A stretch of DNA of 64,000 nt, taken from the NCBI RefSeq assembly GCF_002005165.1, contig NZ_CP019699.1, positions 372,001 to 436,000 of the forward strand, in the 5' to 3' direction. Of this stretch, positions 1 through 10,823 are shown in pieces. Source of the DNA: Novibacillus thermophilus (GTDB lineage: Bacteria > Bacillota > Bacilli > Thermoactinomycetales > Novibacillaceae). Position 1 is the first letter of the stretch. Each line of letters starts with the position of its first letter. The notes under the pieces were generated by a model. That model was not told where the DNA came from. It searched no databases and was given only the letters and a program-made list of their open reading frames with translations. A program made the translations under genes and the position numbers.

Positions 1-32
1 GGCACTTCTTTCGCTGCTTCGAAGGAAGTGCC
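1..32 (-). terminator. hairpin after the ArsR-type regulator gene
   Basis: Inverted repeat GGCACTTC / GAAGTGCC (1-8 with 25-32) just beyond the stop codon of the minus-strand regulator gene. The tract that would follow the hairpin lies outside the window, so terminator function is inferred from position. Confidence 0.5.
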
Positions 33-35
33 GTT

Positions 36-947
36 TCAGTTCCGTTTCGTATAATACAGGCGGAAGCGCAAATCTTGGTCGTAGTTTCCGAAATTCGAAC
101 CGAACAGCGTGAGCCCTCCGATGTGTTCGGCGTCTTCCAAAACGGCGATGCGGAATGTCCACTGTTGTTTTTCCACGTCTACTTGATCCAACGTAACATC
201 CGAAATTTTTTCCCCGTCTAGAAAACATCCGTCTTTCTTCACTCTTAATATTTTCATTAACCCGTATTGGTTGATGTTGATATCCCACCAATCCGGCGTG
301 TAGCGACCCCGGTAACCTCCGAAATCCCCGGGGCTCGTCCACTTCCCTAAGTACACGCCGTTGAAAAAAAACGAGATGTCTGACGGCCAGTTGCTGTTGG
401 AAAAGGGAGCTTCCGAAGATAATTCCATCGAAATTTCCAACTCTTCAGCAATCTCTGATCGCAACAAGTAATTAGGAACTTTGTATTCGAGAAACCCCTG
501 TCCAAGCCACAAAATTTTCGCATCCACTCTTTCAGGCAACATAAAGCAGCGGGGGTCGTCAAACGTGCCGATGACTTTATCAGCTGTGGCCAAACCGCAG
601 GTCGGCTTTACGTCAAAATCCGAATAGTGGCCGACAGGAACATCGGTTTGATGGTATTTTCGCGTGTCGCGGGTCAGGTCTGGAAACAAGATTTCAATCT
701 TGTGCGCGTTTAAAAAACACATTTTCTGCCTGCCGCCTTTTCCAGGTCTCAACTCAGTCCGAATGATGTTAGCTCCCTCTAGCTTTCTGATGTGCATCGT
801 CATAATCGCGCTGCTCAGTCCGAGTGTTTGGGCCAGCTCTTTGACATTCATGGGCCGTCTGGCGAGTAAATGGATGACGTCAAGCCGGACTTTGCTGGCC
901 AACGCTTCAAAGACAGGCAGGCTGCGCTCGGATATGTCGATTTCCAA
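36..947 (-). CDS. ArsR-family winged-helix transcriptional regulator
   Basis: DNA-binding regulator of about 300 residues. An N-terminal winged helix-turn-helix (roughly residues 10-75) carries the ArsR-like pattern VFEALASKVRLDVIHLL followed by VKELAQTLGLSS as the recognition region. The remaining ~220 residues are a large domain I do not recognise, much longer than the classical ~100-residue metal-sensing ArsR proteins, so a ligand-binding role is inferred, not seen. The start is taken as TTG at 947 because GGAGG sits 8 bases upstream of it; ATG at 962 has no site. The gene is divergent from the GH51 arabinofuranosidase gene with about 200 bases between them, so control of hemicellulose-sugar genes is likely. 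Confidence 0.8.
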   Translation of the reverse strand: MEIDISERSLPVFEALASKVRLDVIHLLARRPMNVKELAQTLGLSSAIMTMHIRKLEGANIIRTELRPGKGGRQKMCFLNAHKIEILFPDLTRDTRKYHQTDVPVGHYSDFDVKPTCGLATADKVIGTFDDPRCFMLPERVDAKILWLGQGFLEYKVPNYLLRSEIAEELEISMELSSEAPFSNSNWPSDISFFFNGVYLGKWTSPGDFGGYRGRYTPDWWDININQYGLMKILRVKKDGCFLDGEKISDVTLDQVDVEKQQWTFRIAVLEDAEHIGGLTLFGSNFGNYDQDLRFRLYYTKRN

Positions 948-1028
948 CGACCATTCCTCCATTATCAATAATTAACATAAATATTAACATAGTGCTTCTT
1001 GAATAAACAATATTTAAGTGGGAGACGA

Positions 1029-1057
1029 TTGACAACATTGCATAAAAAAACTAAAAT
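1029..1057 (+). promoter_or_regulatory. sigma-A type promoter of the first GH51 gene
   Basis: TTGACA at 1029-1034 and TAAAAT at 1052-1057 with a 17-base spacer, a near-consensus vegetative promoter pointing to the arabinofuranosidase gene. The transcript would carry a leader of about 100 bases. Confidence 0.7.
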
Positions 1058-1082
1058 GACTATGTAAATAAAATAATTAATA

Positions 1083-1100
1083 ATTAATATATATATTAAT
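1083..1100. promoter_or_regulatory. perfect 18-bp AT palindrome, candidate operator
   Basis: ATTAATATATATATTAAT is its own reverse complement and lies about 25 bases downstream of the -10 element. Related TTAATAATTAA and TTAACAT motifs occur on both sides of the regulator/abfA gap. The position fits a repressor site for the divergent ArsR-type regulator. No binding data; inference only. Confidence 0.4.
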
Positions 1101-1152
1101 GTTAGGAGGTGAAAGACGCGCAAGAGACGCTTTAAGCCGTTAAAAACGATAG

Positions 1153-2676
<1,524 letters not shown>

Positions 2677-2682
2677 CACGTC

Positions 2683-2710
2683 GTGTCGGGCATCTCAAGG
2701 TGCCCGATAC
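2683..2710 (+). terminator. hairpin after abfA
   Basis: GTGTCGGGCA and TGCCCGATAC form a 10-bp stem with an 8-base loop directly after the abfA stop codon. There is no clear U-run, so it may stabilise the mRNA 3' end and not terminate. Confidence 0.4.
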
Positions 2711-2781
2711 AACTTGCAAAATTGGCAGAATTTATTGCAGTAAGTTTAACGGGAGTACTGGAAAAGGAGGAAACTTCAACT

Positions 2782-3266
2782 TTGCTGACGGCATTGTTCA
2801 GCATTCTGGCGCTGATTGCATTGTTTCCTTTGTTCTGCTGGCTTTTGGCATCGTTTAAGCCTTCGACTGAATTGGTGCGATTCAGTCTCAATCTGACGCT
2901 GCAGCCGGAACTGCTGAGCTTGGACAACTATATTTACCTTTTTACAGCAGTATCTATCTCAGATGGTACGTGAACAGCCTTTTCATTACGCTGATTGTGA
3001 CAGTACTGTGCTTGTTTTTCTCATCGATGGTCGGATATGCCCTCGCTGTCTATCAGTTCCGGGGGCGAAACCTCGTGTTTGTCGCAGTGCTCTTTATCTT
3101 AATGGTTCCCTTTGAAATACTGATGTTACCGCTATTTAGGTTGATGACCGCTTTAAACTTAATTGACACGTATGCGGCCGTCGTCTTGCCCTCAGTTATC
3201 GCGCCGATCGCTGTTTTCCAGTGTTACTTCATATCCGGCCTCACTGTCGGCGGGGTAAAAGGTTAA
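2782..3266 (+). pseudogene. decayed AraQ/MalG-type sugar ABC permease
   Basis: Two adjoining frames together resemble the intact permease at 10824-11663. The first (to about 2970) has an ALFPLF..LLASFKPSTEL N-terminal membrane segment and the LSLDNYIYLFT stretch. After a frameshift near 2960-2970, NSLFITLIV and FFSSMVGYALAVYQFRGRNL continue in another frame. After about 3220 the sequence jumps to the C-terminal end (FISGLTVGGVKG), so roughly 100 residues, including the EAA loop that contacts the ATPase, are deleted. A TTG start at 2782 follows AAAGGAGG. The remnant is GC-rich like its neighbours, unlike the AT-rich intact copy, so it is probably the ancestral permease of this locus. Confidence 0.8.
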
Positions 3267-3291
3267 ATGAAAATAAACAATAAAAAACCTG

Positions 3292-3319
3292 TTGAAAAAA
3301 TATAGAAGGATGCTACAAT
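3292..3319 (+). promoter_or_regulatory. promoter of araB
   Basis: TTGAAA at 3292-3297 and TACAAT at 3314-3319 with a 16-base spacer. An AraR-like box follows immediately downstream, in the expected transcription start region. Confidence 0.55.
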
Positions 3320-3327
3320 AATAGTGA

Positions 3328-3343
3328 AGTCATACGTACAAGT
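3328..3343. promoter_or_regulatory. AraR-like operator upstream of araB
   Basis: AGTCATACGTACAAGT matches the Bacillus AraR palindrome (ATTTGTACGTACAAAT, as I recall it) at 11 of 16 positions, with a well-conserved right half ACGTACAA. It lies just after the -10 element of the araB promoter, suited to repression in the absence of arabinose. Confidence 0.5.
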
Positions 3344-3441
3344 TGCAATTAAATGACAGTGAAAGAAAGGGCACGCTTAAATAACTGTCTATCACTGCCG
3401 TTTATGAAAGCGATTAAGTGATGGATGCAAGGAGGATGTAC

Positions 3442-5133
3442 ATGGCGACATACACTGTTGGCGTCGATTTTGGGACCCAGTCCGGCCGGGCCGTCCTCGT
3501 CGAAGTAGGGACGGGAAGTGAAGTCGCGACCGCGGTAAAAGCTTATCCCCATGGCGTCATCGATGATGTGCTGCCGGACGGTGTCACCCAACTGGAAGAG
3601 GACTGGGCCCTGCAGCACCCGGCTGACTACTTGGAAGTCTTACAGAAGACCATTCCTGAACTGCTCCAGCAATCGGGTGTGTCTAAGGACGACGTCATCG
3701 GGATCGGCATTGATTTTACGTCGTGTACGATGCTACCAGTTGATGCCGACGGCACCCCCCTCTGCATGACAGAAGCCTTCCGGCACAACCCCCACAGCTA
3801 CGTCAAACTGTGGAAACACCACGCCGCCCAGGACGAGGCCAACCGCCTCAACGCCATTGCAGAAGAAAGGGGCGAGGCCTTTTTAAAGCGCTACGGGGGT
3901 AAGATTTCATCGGAATGGCTCATACCGAAAATCTGGCAGATCTTAAACGAGGCCCCCGACGTATACGAAGCGTCGGCCCACATGCTCGAGGCCGGGGATT
4001 GGGTCGTCTCCCAACTGACTGGCGTCATCAAGCGGAACAGTTGTGCGACGGGGTACAAAGCGATCTGGCACAAACGAGAAGGTTACCCTTCCCGGGAATT
4101 CTTTAAGGCCCTGGACCCGCGGCTGGAACATGTCGTGGAGGAGAAATTGAGCGAAACGATTTACCCCATCGGCACAAAGGCTGGAGAAATCACGGAGGAG
4201 GCGGCGAAGCTTACCGGCTTGAATCCGGGGACCGCTGTCGCCGTCGCCAACGTCGATGCCCACGTCTCCGTACCGGCCGTCGGTATCACCGAACCGGGGA
4301 AACTGCTCATGATCATGGGCACGTCCACCTGTCACGTCTTACTCGGGGAAGACGAAAAAGTCGTCCCCGGGATGTGCGGTGTCGTCGAAGACGGCGTCAT
4401 CCCCGGTTACTTCGGCTATGAGGCGGGCCAGGCGTGCGTCGGGGATCACTTCGAGTGGCTGATTAAAAACGCCGTTCCTGAGCGTTACATGCAAGAAGCT
4501 GAAGCCAAAGGCATCGGGATCCATCAGCTGTTGACAGAAAAAGCGAGTCGTCTCAGCGCCGGTGAAAGCGGTTTGCTCGCCTTGGACTGGTGGAACGGCA
4601 ACCGTTCCACGCTGGTCGACGCCGACTTGACGGGCCTGCTCATCGGAGCGACGCTCTGGACCAGGCCGGAAGACATTTACCGCGCCCTCATGGAGGCCAC
4701 CGCCTACGGCACGCGCATGATTGTGGAAACCTTTCGGGAGGCCGGCGTTCCCGTCAACGAGGTGTACGCCTGCGGGGGCATCGCCGAAAAAAATCCGCTG
4801 ATGATGCAGATTTACGCCGATGTTTTGAACATGGAGATCAAAATCTCCGCCTCTCCCCAGGCGCCGGCGTTAGGGGCTGCCATGTTCGGCGCTGTGGCGG
4901 CCGGCAAAGAGAGGGGCGGCTACGACAGCATTACCGAGGCCGCCCAGGACATGGCGAAACTGAAAGACGAAGTCTTCCGGCCACAACCGGAGCACGTACC
5001 TGTTTACGACCAGTTGTACCGGGAATACGCGACGCTGTACGACTACTTCGGGCGCGGGAGCAACGACGTGATGAAGACATTGAAGCGCCTTAAACGGGAA
5101 GCTTCAGAACAGAAGGTGAACGAACCGTGTTAG
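3442..5133 (+). CDS. araB: L-ribulokinase
   Basis: Phosphorylates L-ribulose to L-ribulose 5-phosphate, the second step of bacterial L-arabinose catabolism. FGGY-family kinase of 563 residues (family about 560). The N-terminal nucleotide-binding signature [12 protein letters not shown] is near residue 7, a second actin-like domain begins around residue 290 (IMGTSTCHV), and the late glycine-rich [10 protein letters not shown] motif is present. ATG 3442 is chosen because AAGGAGG lies 6 bases upstream; earlier in-frame starts have no site. The 3' end overlaps araD by 7 bases, so the two are translationally coupled. The AraR-like box in front indicates arabinose control. Confidence 0.96.
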   Translation: MATYTVGVDFGTQSGRAVLVEVGTGSEVATAVKAYPHGVIDDVLPDGVTQLEEDWALQHPADYLEVLQKTIPELLQQSGVSKDDVIGIGIDFTSCTMLPVDADGTPLCMTEAFRHNPHSYVKLWKHHAAQDEANRLNAIAEERGEAFLKRYGGKISSEWLIPKIWQILNEAPDVYEASAHMLEAGDWVVSQLTGVIKRNSCATGYKAIWHKREGYPSREFFKALDPRLEHVVEEKLSETIYPIGTKAGEITEEAAKLTGLNPGTAVAVANVDAHVSVPAVGITEPGKLLMIMGTSTCHVLLGEDEKVVPGMCGVVEDGVIPGYFGYEAGQACVGDHFEWLIKNAVPERYMQEAEAKGIGIHQLLTEKASRLSAGESGLLALDWWNGNRSTLVDADLTGLLIGATLWTRPEDIYRALMEATAYGTRMIVETFREAGVPVNEVYACGGIAEKNPLMMQIYADVLNMEIKISASPQAPALGAAMFGAVAAGKERGGYDSITEAAQDMAKLKDEVFRPQPEHVPVYDQLYREYATLYDYFGRGSNDVMKTLKRLKREASEQKVNEPC

Positions 5134-5834
5134 AACAGTTGAAAGCGGAAGTGTTAGAAGCGAACCTGTCCCTTCCGAAGTATCGGCTCGTGACCTTTAC
5201 GTGGGGAAACGTAAGTGGAATCGACCGGGAAACAGGATACGTGGTGATTAAACCGAGTGGCGTCGAGTACGGCGAGATGACGGCAGAAGACCTCGTAGTC
5301 GTCGACCTTGATGGAACGGTCGTCGAAGGAGACTTGCGGCCGTCTTCCGATACGCCCACCCATTTAGCCTTGTACCGTGCGTTTCCTGACATTGGCGGAA
5401 TTGTGCATACCCATTCGCCGTGGGCTACCAGTTGGGCCCAAGCTGGCCTTCCGCTCCCTGCTCTGGGGACGACTCATGCCGACTATTTTTACGGAGAGAT
5501 TCCGTGTACCCGGGAGTTGACGGAAAGGGAAGTTGAGACAAACTACGAGTTGGAGACCGGGCGTGTGATCGTCGAGACGTATCAGAAAAACGGGTTGGAC
5601 CCGACGGCGATGCCGGGTGTCCTCGTGAAAAACCACGCACCGTTCTGCTGGGGAGAGGACGCCCAGCAGGCGGTGCACCATGCGGTCGTTCTGGAAGAAG
5701 CGGCTAAAATGGCGTTCATCACGTATCAGCTGAACCCGGACGTCCGCCCCATCAGCCAGTGTTTGCTGGATAAACACTATTTGCGCAAGCATGGGGCAAA
5801 TGCCTACTACGGACAAAAGGAAAAGAGGGGCTGA
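5127..5834 (+). CDS. araD: L-ribulose-5-phosphate 4-epimerase
   Basis: Converts L-ribulose 5-phosphate to D-xylulose 5-phosphate, delivering arabinose carbon to the pentose phosphate pathway. The class II aldolase/epimerase fold is recognised by WGNVSG near residue 28, KPSGV in the substrate loop, the zinc-binding HTHSPWAT around residue 95 and a later NHAPFCWG segment. Length 235 is typical. The GTG start overlaps the araB stop codon (GTGTTAG). The gene order B-D-A differs from B. subtilis araABD. Confidence 0.95.
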   Translation: MLEQLKAEVLEANLSLPKYRLVTFTWGNVSGIDRETGYVVIKPSGVEYGEMTAEDLVVVDLDGTVVEGDLRPSSDTPTHLALYRAFPDIGGIVHTHSPWATSWAQAGLPLPALGTTHADYFYGEIPCTRELTEREVETNYELETGRVIVETYQKNGLDPTAMPGVLVKNHAPFCWGEDAQQAVHHAVVLEEAAKMAFITYQLNPDVRPISQCLLDKHYLRKHGANAYYGQKEKRG

Positions 5835-5890
5835 TTGGCGGTTTTGGAGGAAGTTGTGCTGGTCAGACGTACGTGCCATTTTTTAGTCTA

Positions 5891-5919
5891 TTTACTTGTA
5901 CGACCAAGATAGGTATATT
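5891..5919 (+). promoter_or_regulatory. promoter of araA with an AraR-like box in the spacer
   Basis: TTTACT (5891-5896) and TATATT (5914-5919) are 17 bases apart. ACTTGTACGACCAAGA (5894-5909) overlaps the -35 element and spacer and matches the AraR palindrome at 11 of 16 positions. This gives araA its own arabinose-controlled start, separate from araBD. Confidence 0.5.
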
Positions 5920-5967
5920 TATAGTTTTTAAACCTATTAATCCGAACAACCTAGAGGAGGAACTTGT

Positions 5968-7452
5968 GTGATAGCGTTAAAGCCGTATGAATTTTGGTTT
6001 GTGACAGGAAGTCAGCACTTGTACGGGGAAGAAACCCTTCAGGAAGTTGAGGCCCATGCCAGACAGGTGATCGACGGGCTCAATGCCGACTCGTCCATCC
6101 CTTTTCCCATCGCATTCAAGCCTGTGTTAACGGAGCCAGATGCGATATTGAGGCTTTGCCTCGATGCAAACCGCGATGAAAAGTGTGCTGGCATCGTCAC
6201 CTGGATGCACACATTCTCTCCGGCCAAAATGTGGATCGCCGGCCTCTCTGCGCTACAAAAACCGCTGCTTCATCTCCACACCCAGTTTAACCGGGACATT
6301 CCGTGGAGCAGTATCGATATGGATTTTATGAATTTAAACCAGTCCGCCCACGGAGACCGCGAGTACGGATTCATCGGAAGCCGCATGAATGTCAGGCGCA
6401 AAGTGGTCGTTGGCCATTGGAAGAGTAAGGCTGTCCGGGAGCGGATTGGAGGCTGGATGCGTGTGGCCGTTGCCTATGTGGAAGGCAAACAGTTGAAAGT
6501 GGCCCGTTTTGGTGACAACATGCGGGAAGTGGCCGTCACAGAAGGGGACAAAGTCGAGGCTCAAATTCAGTTCGGCTGGTCGATTAACGGCTACGGAGTC
6601 GGGGACCTCGTACAGAGGATCAACGACATTCAAGAAGCGGAAGTCAATGCGTTACTGGACGAGTATGCTGAACAGTACGACATTGCACCGGAAGGGCTTA
6701 AAGAAGGTGCAGTGCGCGACTCCGTACGCGAACAAGCCAGGATCGAACTCGGTTTGAAAGCTTTTCTGCAGGAAGGGGGGTTTACAGCTTTTACGACCAC
6801 GTTTGAAGATTTGCACGGCATGAAGCAGCTGCCGGGGCTTGCCGTCCAGCGTTTAATGGCGGAAGGGTACGGTTTTGGCGGCGAGGGCGACTGGAAAACA
6901 GCAGCGCTCGTCCGCATGATGAAAATACTGGCGGACAACGAAGGCACGTCCTTCATGGAAGATTACACGTACCACTTTGAACCGGACAACGAGCTCGTAC
7001 TCGGCTCGCACATGCTGGAGGTATGCCCGACTGTCGCGGCCACGAAGCCGAGGGTGGAAGTGCATCCCCTCTCAATAGGTGGCAAAGAAGATCCGGCCCG
7101 CCTCGTCTTTGACGGGAAAAGTGGTGCGGCGTTAAATGCATCCCTCGTCGACATGGGGAACCGCTTTAGATTGCTCGTTAACGAGGTCGATGCCGTTCAG
7201 CCTGAGTGCGCCATGCCGAAGCTCCCGGTGGCGCGCGTGTTGTGGAAACCGGCGCCCTCCCTCAGCGAGGCGGCTGAGTGTTGGATTGTGGCGGGTGGGG
7301 CCCACCACACGTGTTTCTCGTACAGGGTGACTACTGAGCAGCTTATCGACTGGGCGGACATGGCTGGCATCGAATGTGTCGTCATTGACAAAGACACACG
7401 TCGGCACGCATTTCGCAACGAGCTTAAGTGGAATGAGGTGGTCTATGGGTAA
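5968..7452 (+). CDS. araA: L-arabinose isomerase
   Basis: Interconverts L-arabinose and L-ribulose, the first pathway step, and needs a divalent metal such as Mn2+. The 494-residue length is normal. The N-terminal [12 protein letters not shown] signature is present. The metal and catalytic region is visible as [30 protein letters not shown] and [11 protein letters not shown], supplying the expected Glu, Glu, His and His residues. GTG at 5968 follows GAGGAGG with a 7-base gap. It is transcribed after araBD from what looks like its own regulated promoter. Confidence 0.97.
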   Translation: MIALKPYEFWFVTGSQHLYGEETLQEVEAHARQVIDGLNADSSIPFPIAFKPVLTEPDAILRLCLDANRDEKCAGIVTWMHTFSPAKMWIAGLSALQKPLLHLHTQFNRDIPWSSIDMDFMNLNQSAHGDREYGFIGSRMNVRRKVVVGHWKSKAVRERIGGWMRVAVAYVEGKQLKVARFGDNMREVAVTEGDKVEAQIQFGWSINGYGVGDLVQRINDIQEAEVNALLDEYAEQYDIAPEGLKEGAVRDSVREQARIELGLKAFLQEGGFTAFTTTFEDLHGMKQLPGLAVQRLMAEGYGFGGEGDWKTAALVRMMKILADNEGTSFMEDYTYHFEPDNELVLGSHMLEVCPTVAATKPRVEVHPLSIGGKEDPARLVFDGKSGAALNASLVDMGNRFRLLVNEVDAVQPECAMPKLPVARVLWKPAPSLSEAAECWIVAGGAHHTCFSYRVTTEQLIDWADMAGIECVVIDKDTRRHAFRNELKWNEVVYG

Positions 7453-7486
7453 AAGGTGCAGGATCGGGTAGAAAATAAGATTTTAA

Positions 7487-7905
7487 ATGGAGAAACCTAC
7501 CCGCTATACAAGAAACATTTATTACGTAGAACAAGATCAACTGTACGTTAATTTATTTATTGCCTCTCAATTAGAGATCGGAAATGGGGACATTAAAGTG
7601 ATACAAAATACCTCCTTTCCGGAATCTGATAAGACAGACGACGTTACGTTTTGAGCAATCGAACGACGAGATGCTCACCGTTCGTATACGCGTCCCGTAC
7701 TGGGTACAGCAACTGCCGTAGTAAACGGGCAAGATGTATACACAAGAGGAGATAGCGGCTATCTGACGATCAGAAAAGACAGTGGAGGGGGTGGTTGTAT
7801 AAGTAAAACAATGAATCTACATCTGTACCAATCTATGGATAAATCCCGATAAGGGCGTTATTATGTACGGACTAGTTGTGTTGGCTGGAGTACTGCTGAA
7901 ACTGA
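7487..7905 (+). pseudogene. remnant of a GH127-type beta-L-arabinofuranosidase
   Basis: No open frame survives, but three-frame reading gives consecutive GH127-like blocks in order: YYVEQDQLYVNLFIASQL from 7520, FPESDKTD near 7620, LTVRIRVPYWVQ near 7675, VNGQDVYTRGDSGYLTIRKD near 7720, and VIMYGLVVLAG near 7860 (the family usually has YGPLVLAG there). Stops and frameshifts separate the blocks, and the N-terminal half is missing. An intact enzyme of this family removes beta-linked arabinofuranose. The assignment comes from motif order only; a profile search would settle it. Confidence 0.55.
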
Positions 7906-8108
7906 TATAGTGGCAAACTATCAGGATGTAGGGTGACAACACGTTAATTGACGTTCCAGTCCTTGTGACAAACGAGGGAAGATCGAACTGCGGTAAAAAA
8001 TACAGACTGACACGTAATCGGTCAGCACGGGAACATTTGCGTGACTCTTGTACCATTTATGTGTTGCACCACCGGTACACCTAATATTTTTTGGGAATTT
8101 GAGTAGAA

Positions 8109-8124
8109 ATTTGTACGTATAATT
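8109..8124. promoter_or_regulatory. strong AraR-like operator over the -10 of the importer promoter
   Basis: ATTTGTACGTATAATT matches the AraR palindrome at 14 of 16 positions, the best site in the window. It contains TATAAT (8118-8123), so a bound repressor would cover the probable -10 element. It lies about 125 bases before the solute-binding protein start. Confidence 0.65.
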
Positions 8125-8192
8125 TTATAGCCGTAAAAACTTTCTTTGAGCTTGAAAGGAAAATATTGATAATATATAATAAAAAAAGAAAA

Positions 8193-8208
8193 TGTTATAC
8201 GTACAAGT
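8193..8208. promoter_or_regulatory. second AraR-like operator before the importer
   Basis: TGTTATACGTACAAGT matches 12 of 16 positions. It is exactly 84 bases from the upstream box, a whole number (about eight) of helical turns, which suits cooperative binding with DNA looping. It lies in the leader of the solute-binding protein gene. Confidence 0.5.
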
Positions 8209-8249
8209 ATCGTACGAAAATTGTTCGGAAAAATGATGGAGGTGCAGTT

Positions 8250-9563
8250 ATGGGGAGGACGCTTCTGACTTTTGCTGCTATAACTATGTTGGTATTTTTA
8301 CTGGGGGCTTGTGGTGGTTCTAATGAAGCTGATAAAACAGAAGAAGGGGGAGCTGAAGGAACTGAATTAACATTTTGGACTTTTGCAGGCACTCACGCAG
8401 ACTTTTTTGAAAACGCTGCAGAAAGATGGAATCAAGAAAATCCTGAAAAACAGATCAATCTAAAAGTGGAAACGTACCCATTTGATCAAATGCATAATAA
8501 TTTACTGATGGCTTTACAATCTGGAGAGGGTGCACCTGATATAGTTGATATAGAAATAGCCAAATTTTCGAACTTCCTAAAAGGTGAAGTTCAGTTGGTT
8601 CCGCTTAATGATATCATTGAACCGGAAATAGATAGTTTTATTCCTGAAAGACTAAGAATTTATGAGAAAGATGGGAACTATTATGGCGCTCCCACACATT
8701 TAGGTGCTACAGTGGTTTATTACAATAAAGAAATTATGGATGAAGCTGGAGTTGATATTGATTCAATTGCAACTTGGGATGACTATGTCGAAGCAGGAAA
8801 GAAAGTAGTAGAAACTACTGGGAAGCCAATGACTACAGTAGCGATTAACTGGTATTCTATATGGCCGTTTATTGTACAAAAGGGTTCTGACTTTTTTGAC
8901 GAGAACGGAAATTTGACATTGGATAATGATACAAATATTGACACCTTAAGTTTTATTAATGATTGGGTGAACAAATATGGGATCGCAGAAGTCGCTCCTG
9001 GCGGTAATTACCATAATGAAGAGTTCTATGGATTTATGAATAATGGCGGTCAGGCGTCACTAATAATTCCATTATTTTATATGAAGGATTTTACCGAATA
9101 CATGCCAGACCTCAAAGGCAAAATGGAAATACGATTAATGCCAGCTTGGGAAGATTCTGACAATGTCTCGGCGCCTATGGGTGGAACAGGTACAGCGATA
9201 ACGAACCAAAGTGAAAGTGTAGAACTTGCAAAAGAATTTCTGTACTTTTCTAAATTGTCTAAAGATGGCAATATTCGACTATGGACAGAGCTAGGATTTG
9301 ACCCGTACCGTTGGGATGCTTTGGAAGATCCGATTATGGAAGAAGATAATGAATACTATGAATATTTTCATGATGGGATTTTTGACATTTTACTTGAGGC
9401 GGAAGATCGTATAGGTAGTGTGAATATAACAGAATTTACACCTGATGTTTTATCAGAAATTGAATCTAATGTCATGCATAATGTAATTAGGGAAAATGCA
9501 CAAGATCCAGAAGAAGCTTTAAAACAAACGGCCGATAATGTTAAAGAAATTATGGGGCAGTAG
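8250..9563 (+). CDS. sugar ABC transporter solute-binding lipoprotein
   Basis: Captures sugar outside the membrane and delivers it to the two permeases that follow; arabinose or arabino-oligosaccharides are the likely ligands from context. The signal peptide ends in the lipobox LLGAC, giving lipid-modified Cys21. The mature part is a family 1 extracellular binding protein (FWTFAGTHADFF start, ADIVDIE-like GAPDIVDIEIAKF, PMGGTGTAI near the end). ATG 8250 has GGAGG 7 bases upstream. The gene is AT-rich compared with araBDA, suggesting a different origin. No cognate ATPase gene lies nearby, as is usual for systems sharing an MsmX-type ATPase. Confidence 0.9.
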   Translation: MGRTLLTFAAITMLVFLLGACGGSNEADKTEEGGAEGTELTFWTFAGTHADFFENAAERWNQENPEKQINLKVETYPFDQMHNNLLMALQSGEGAPDIVDIEIAKFSNFLKGEVQLVPLNDIIEPEIDSFIPERLRIYEKDGNYYGAPTHLGATVVYYNKEIMDEAGVDIDSIATWDDYVEAGKKVVETTGKPMTTVAINWYSIWPFIVQKGSDFFDENGNLTLDNDTNIDTLSFINDWVNKYGIAEVAPGGNYHNEEFYGFMNNGGQASLIIPLFYMKDFTEYMPDLKGKMEIRLMPAWEDSDNVSAPMGGTGTAITNQSESVELAKEFLYFSKLSKDGNIRLWTELGFDPYRWDALEDPIMEEDNEYYEYFHDGIFDILLEAEDRIGSVNITEFTPDVLSEIESNVMHNVIRENAQDPEEALKQTADNVKEIMGQ

Positions 9564-9572
9564 TTGAGAAAC

Positions 9573-9609
9573 GGGGTAGACTTAGGCTCTGCCCCTCCTC
9601 TAAGTTTTT
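9573..9609 (+). terminator. intercistronic terminator after the binding-protein gene
   Basis: GGGGTAGA (9573-9580) pairs with TCTGCCCC (9588-9595, one G-U) followed by a T-rich stretch ending in TTTTT. It would let the binding protein be made in excess over the permeases 300 bases downstream. The rest of the 9564-9899 gap holds a second inverted repeat (AATTCCC / GGGAATT, 9671-9700) and no gene that I can see. Confidence 0.5.
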
Positions 9610-9899
9610 AAAATAGTGACGTTTTGTTGATTTTTGAATATGTGTCTTAGCAATATATAGAAATTAGAAGAATTCCCAAGTACGTGTCTTCTCGGGAATT
9701 TGCGGCGTCAGCATTATACACAAGTTGCTAACATTGAAAAAATACTCGGATGGAATTTTAACAGATCTCGGAAGACTGTGCAAATCACGCATGGCCTTGC
9801 ATTGTATTCCGAATATTCCGAACATATAGTTACTTAGAAATTATACATATGTGTGGATAAACCGATTTTAATCGACAAAAGCGCATTGGGGGGAAGACG

Positions 9900-10823
9900 G
9901 TGACGTTTGAAACTGAAAGCAAAAAGAATTCATTTACATTATTATCCATACTGAATTCAAAAAAAGTAGCACCGTATGTTTTTGTTCTACCGTTTATCGT
10001 ATCATTTTTACTTCTTACTTTATACCCAGCCATTCAAGCTTTTGTTATGAGTTTCCAAAAAATCCTACCTGGGCAAATAGAATTTATAGGATTGTCGAAT
10101 TATGAAAGTGTATTTAATCCGACCTTTTTTGTTGCATTAAAAAACACATTAGTATACACCGTCTTAACAATAACAATATTAACGGTAATCCCAATAATAC
10201 TGGCCGTTTTTCTAGACTCTAAGTTAATAAAATTTAGGACCTTTTATAGGTCAGCTTTATTTATTCCGGCTCTTACTTCAACTATTGTAGCAGGGATAAT
10301 ATTCAGATTAGTATTTGCGGATTCAGATAAGGCTATCGCGAATCAAATAGTAAGCTTTCTAGGTTTTGAACCATTTAATTGGTTAAGTACTGGCTGGTCA
10401 GGTATGTTTATTATGGTACTGATAGCTTCTTGGCGTTGGATGGGAGTAAATATTATGTACTTTTTAGCAGGTTTGCAAAACATACCTCATGAGCTCTACG
10501 AATCAGCGGAAATAGATGGTTCAAATTCCTTTCAAAAGTTTATGCATATAACTCTTCCTCAATTAAAACCAATTATTACTTTTGTAGTAACGATAAGTAT
10601 AATTGGCGGTTTTAGGGTTTTTGAAGAAAGTTACGTATTGTGGGAAGCAAATTCACCTGGCGATATAGGCCTAACCTTAGTCGTTTACTTGTATAGAGAA
10701 GGAATACAAAAAAACAATTTAGGTTTTGGAGCTGCTGTAGGAGTTATTGTCCTGATATTAATATTTGTTGTAAGTTTAGTTTACCTCATTATGTCTGGTT
10801 CATTTAAGAGGGGGGATAAATAA
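9900..10823 (+). CDS. sugar ABC transporter permease (MalF/AraP type)
   Basis: Inner-membrane subunit of the importer. 307 residues with six predicted membrane segments, starting at about residue 27 (VFVLPFIVSFLLLTLYPAI). The EAA loop that docks the ATPase is visible as ELYESAEIDGSNSFQKFMHITLPQLKP, with the conserved EAA-G pattern as ESAEIDG. GTG 9900 follows GGGGGGAAG. The stop codon abuts the next permease start. AT-rich like the whole transporter block. Which sugar it carries is inferred from the flanking arabinose genes and operators. Confidence 0.9.
   Translation: MTFETESKKNSFTLLSILNSKKVAPYVFVLPFIVSFLLLTLYPAIQAFVMSFQKILPGQIEFIGLSNYESVFNPTFFVALKNTLVYTVLTITILTVIPIILAVFLDSKLIKFRTFYRSALFIPALTSTIVAGIIFRLVFADSDKAIANQIVSFLGFEPFNWLSTGWSGMFIMVLIASWRWMGVNIMYFLAGLQNIPHELYESAEIDGSNSFQKFMHITLPQLKPIITFVVTISIIGGFRVFEESYVLWEANSPGDIGLTLVVYLYREGIQKNNLGFGAAVGVIVLILIFVVSLVYLIMSGSFKRGDK

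Noticed and set aside
1101-1113. Strong AGGAGGTGAAAG sequence in the abfA leader
   Set aside because: No start codon lies at a usable distance, so no leader peptide can be supported.
4590-5093. Long plus-strand frame inside araB
   Set aside because: Out-of-frame shadow in GC-rich coding DNA; Arg/His-rich composition, no binding site, and araB is certain.
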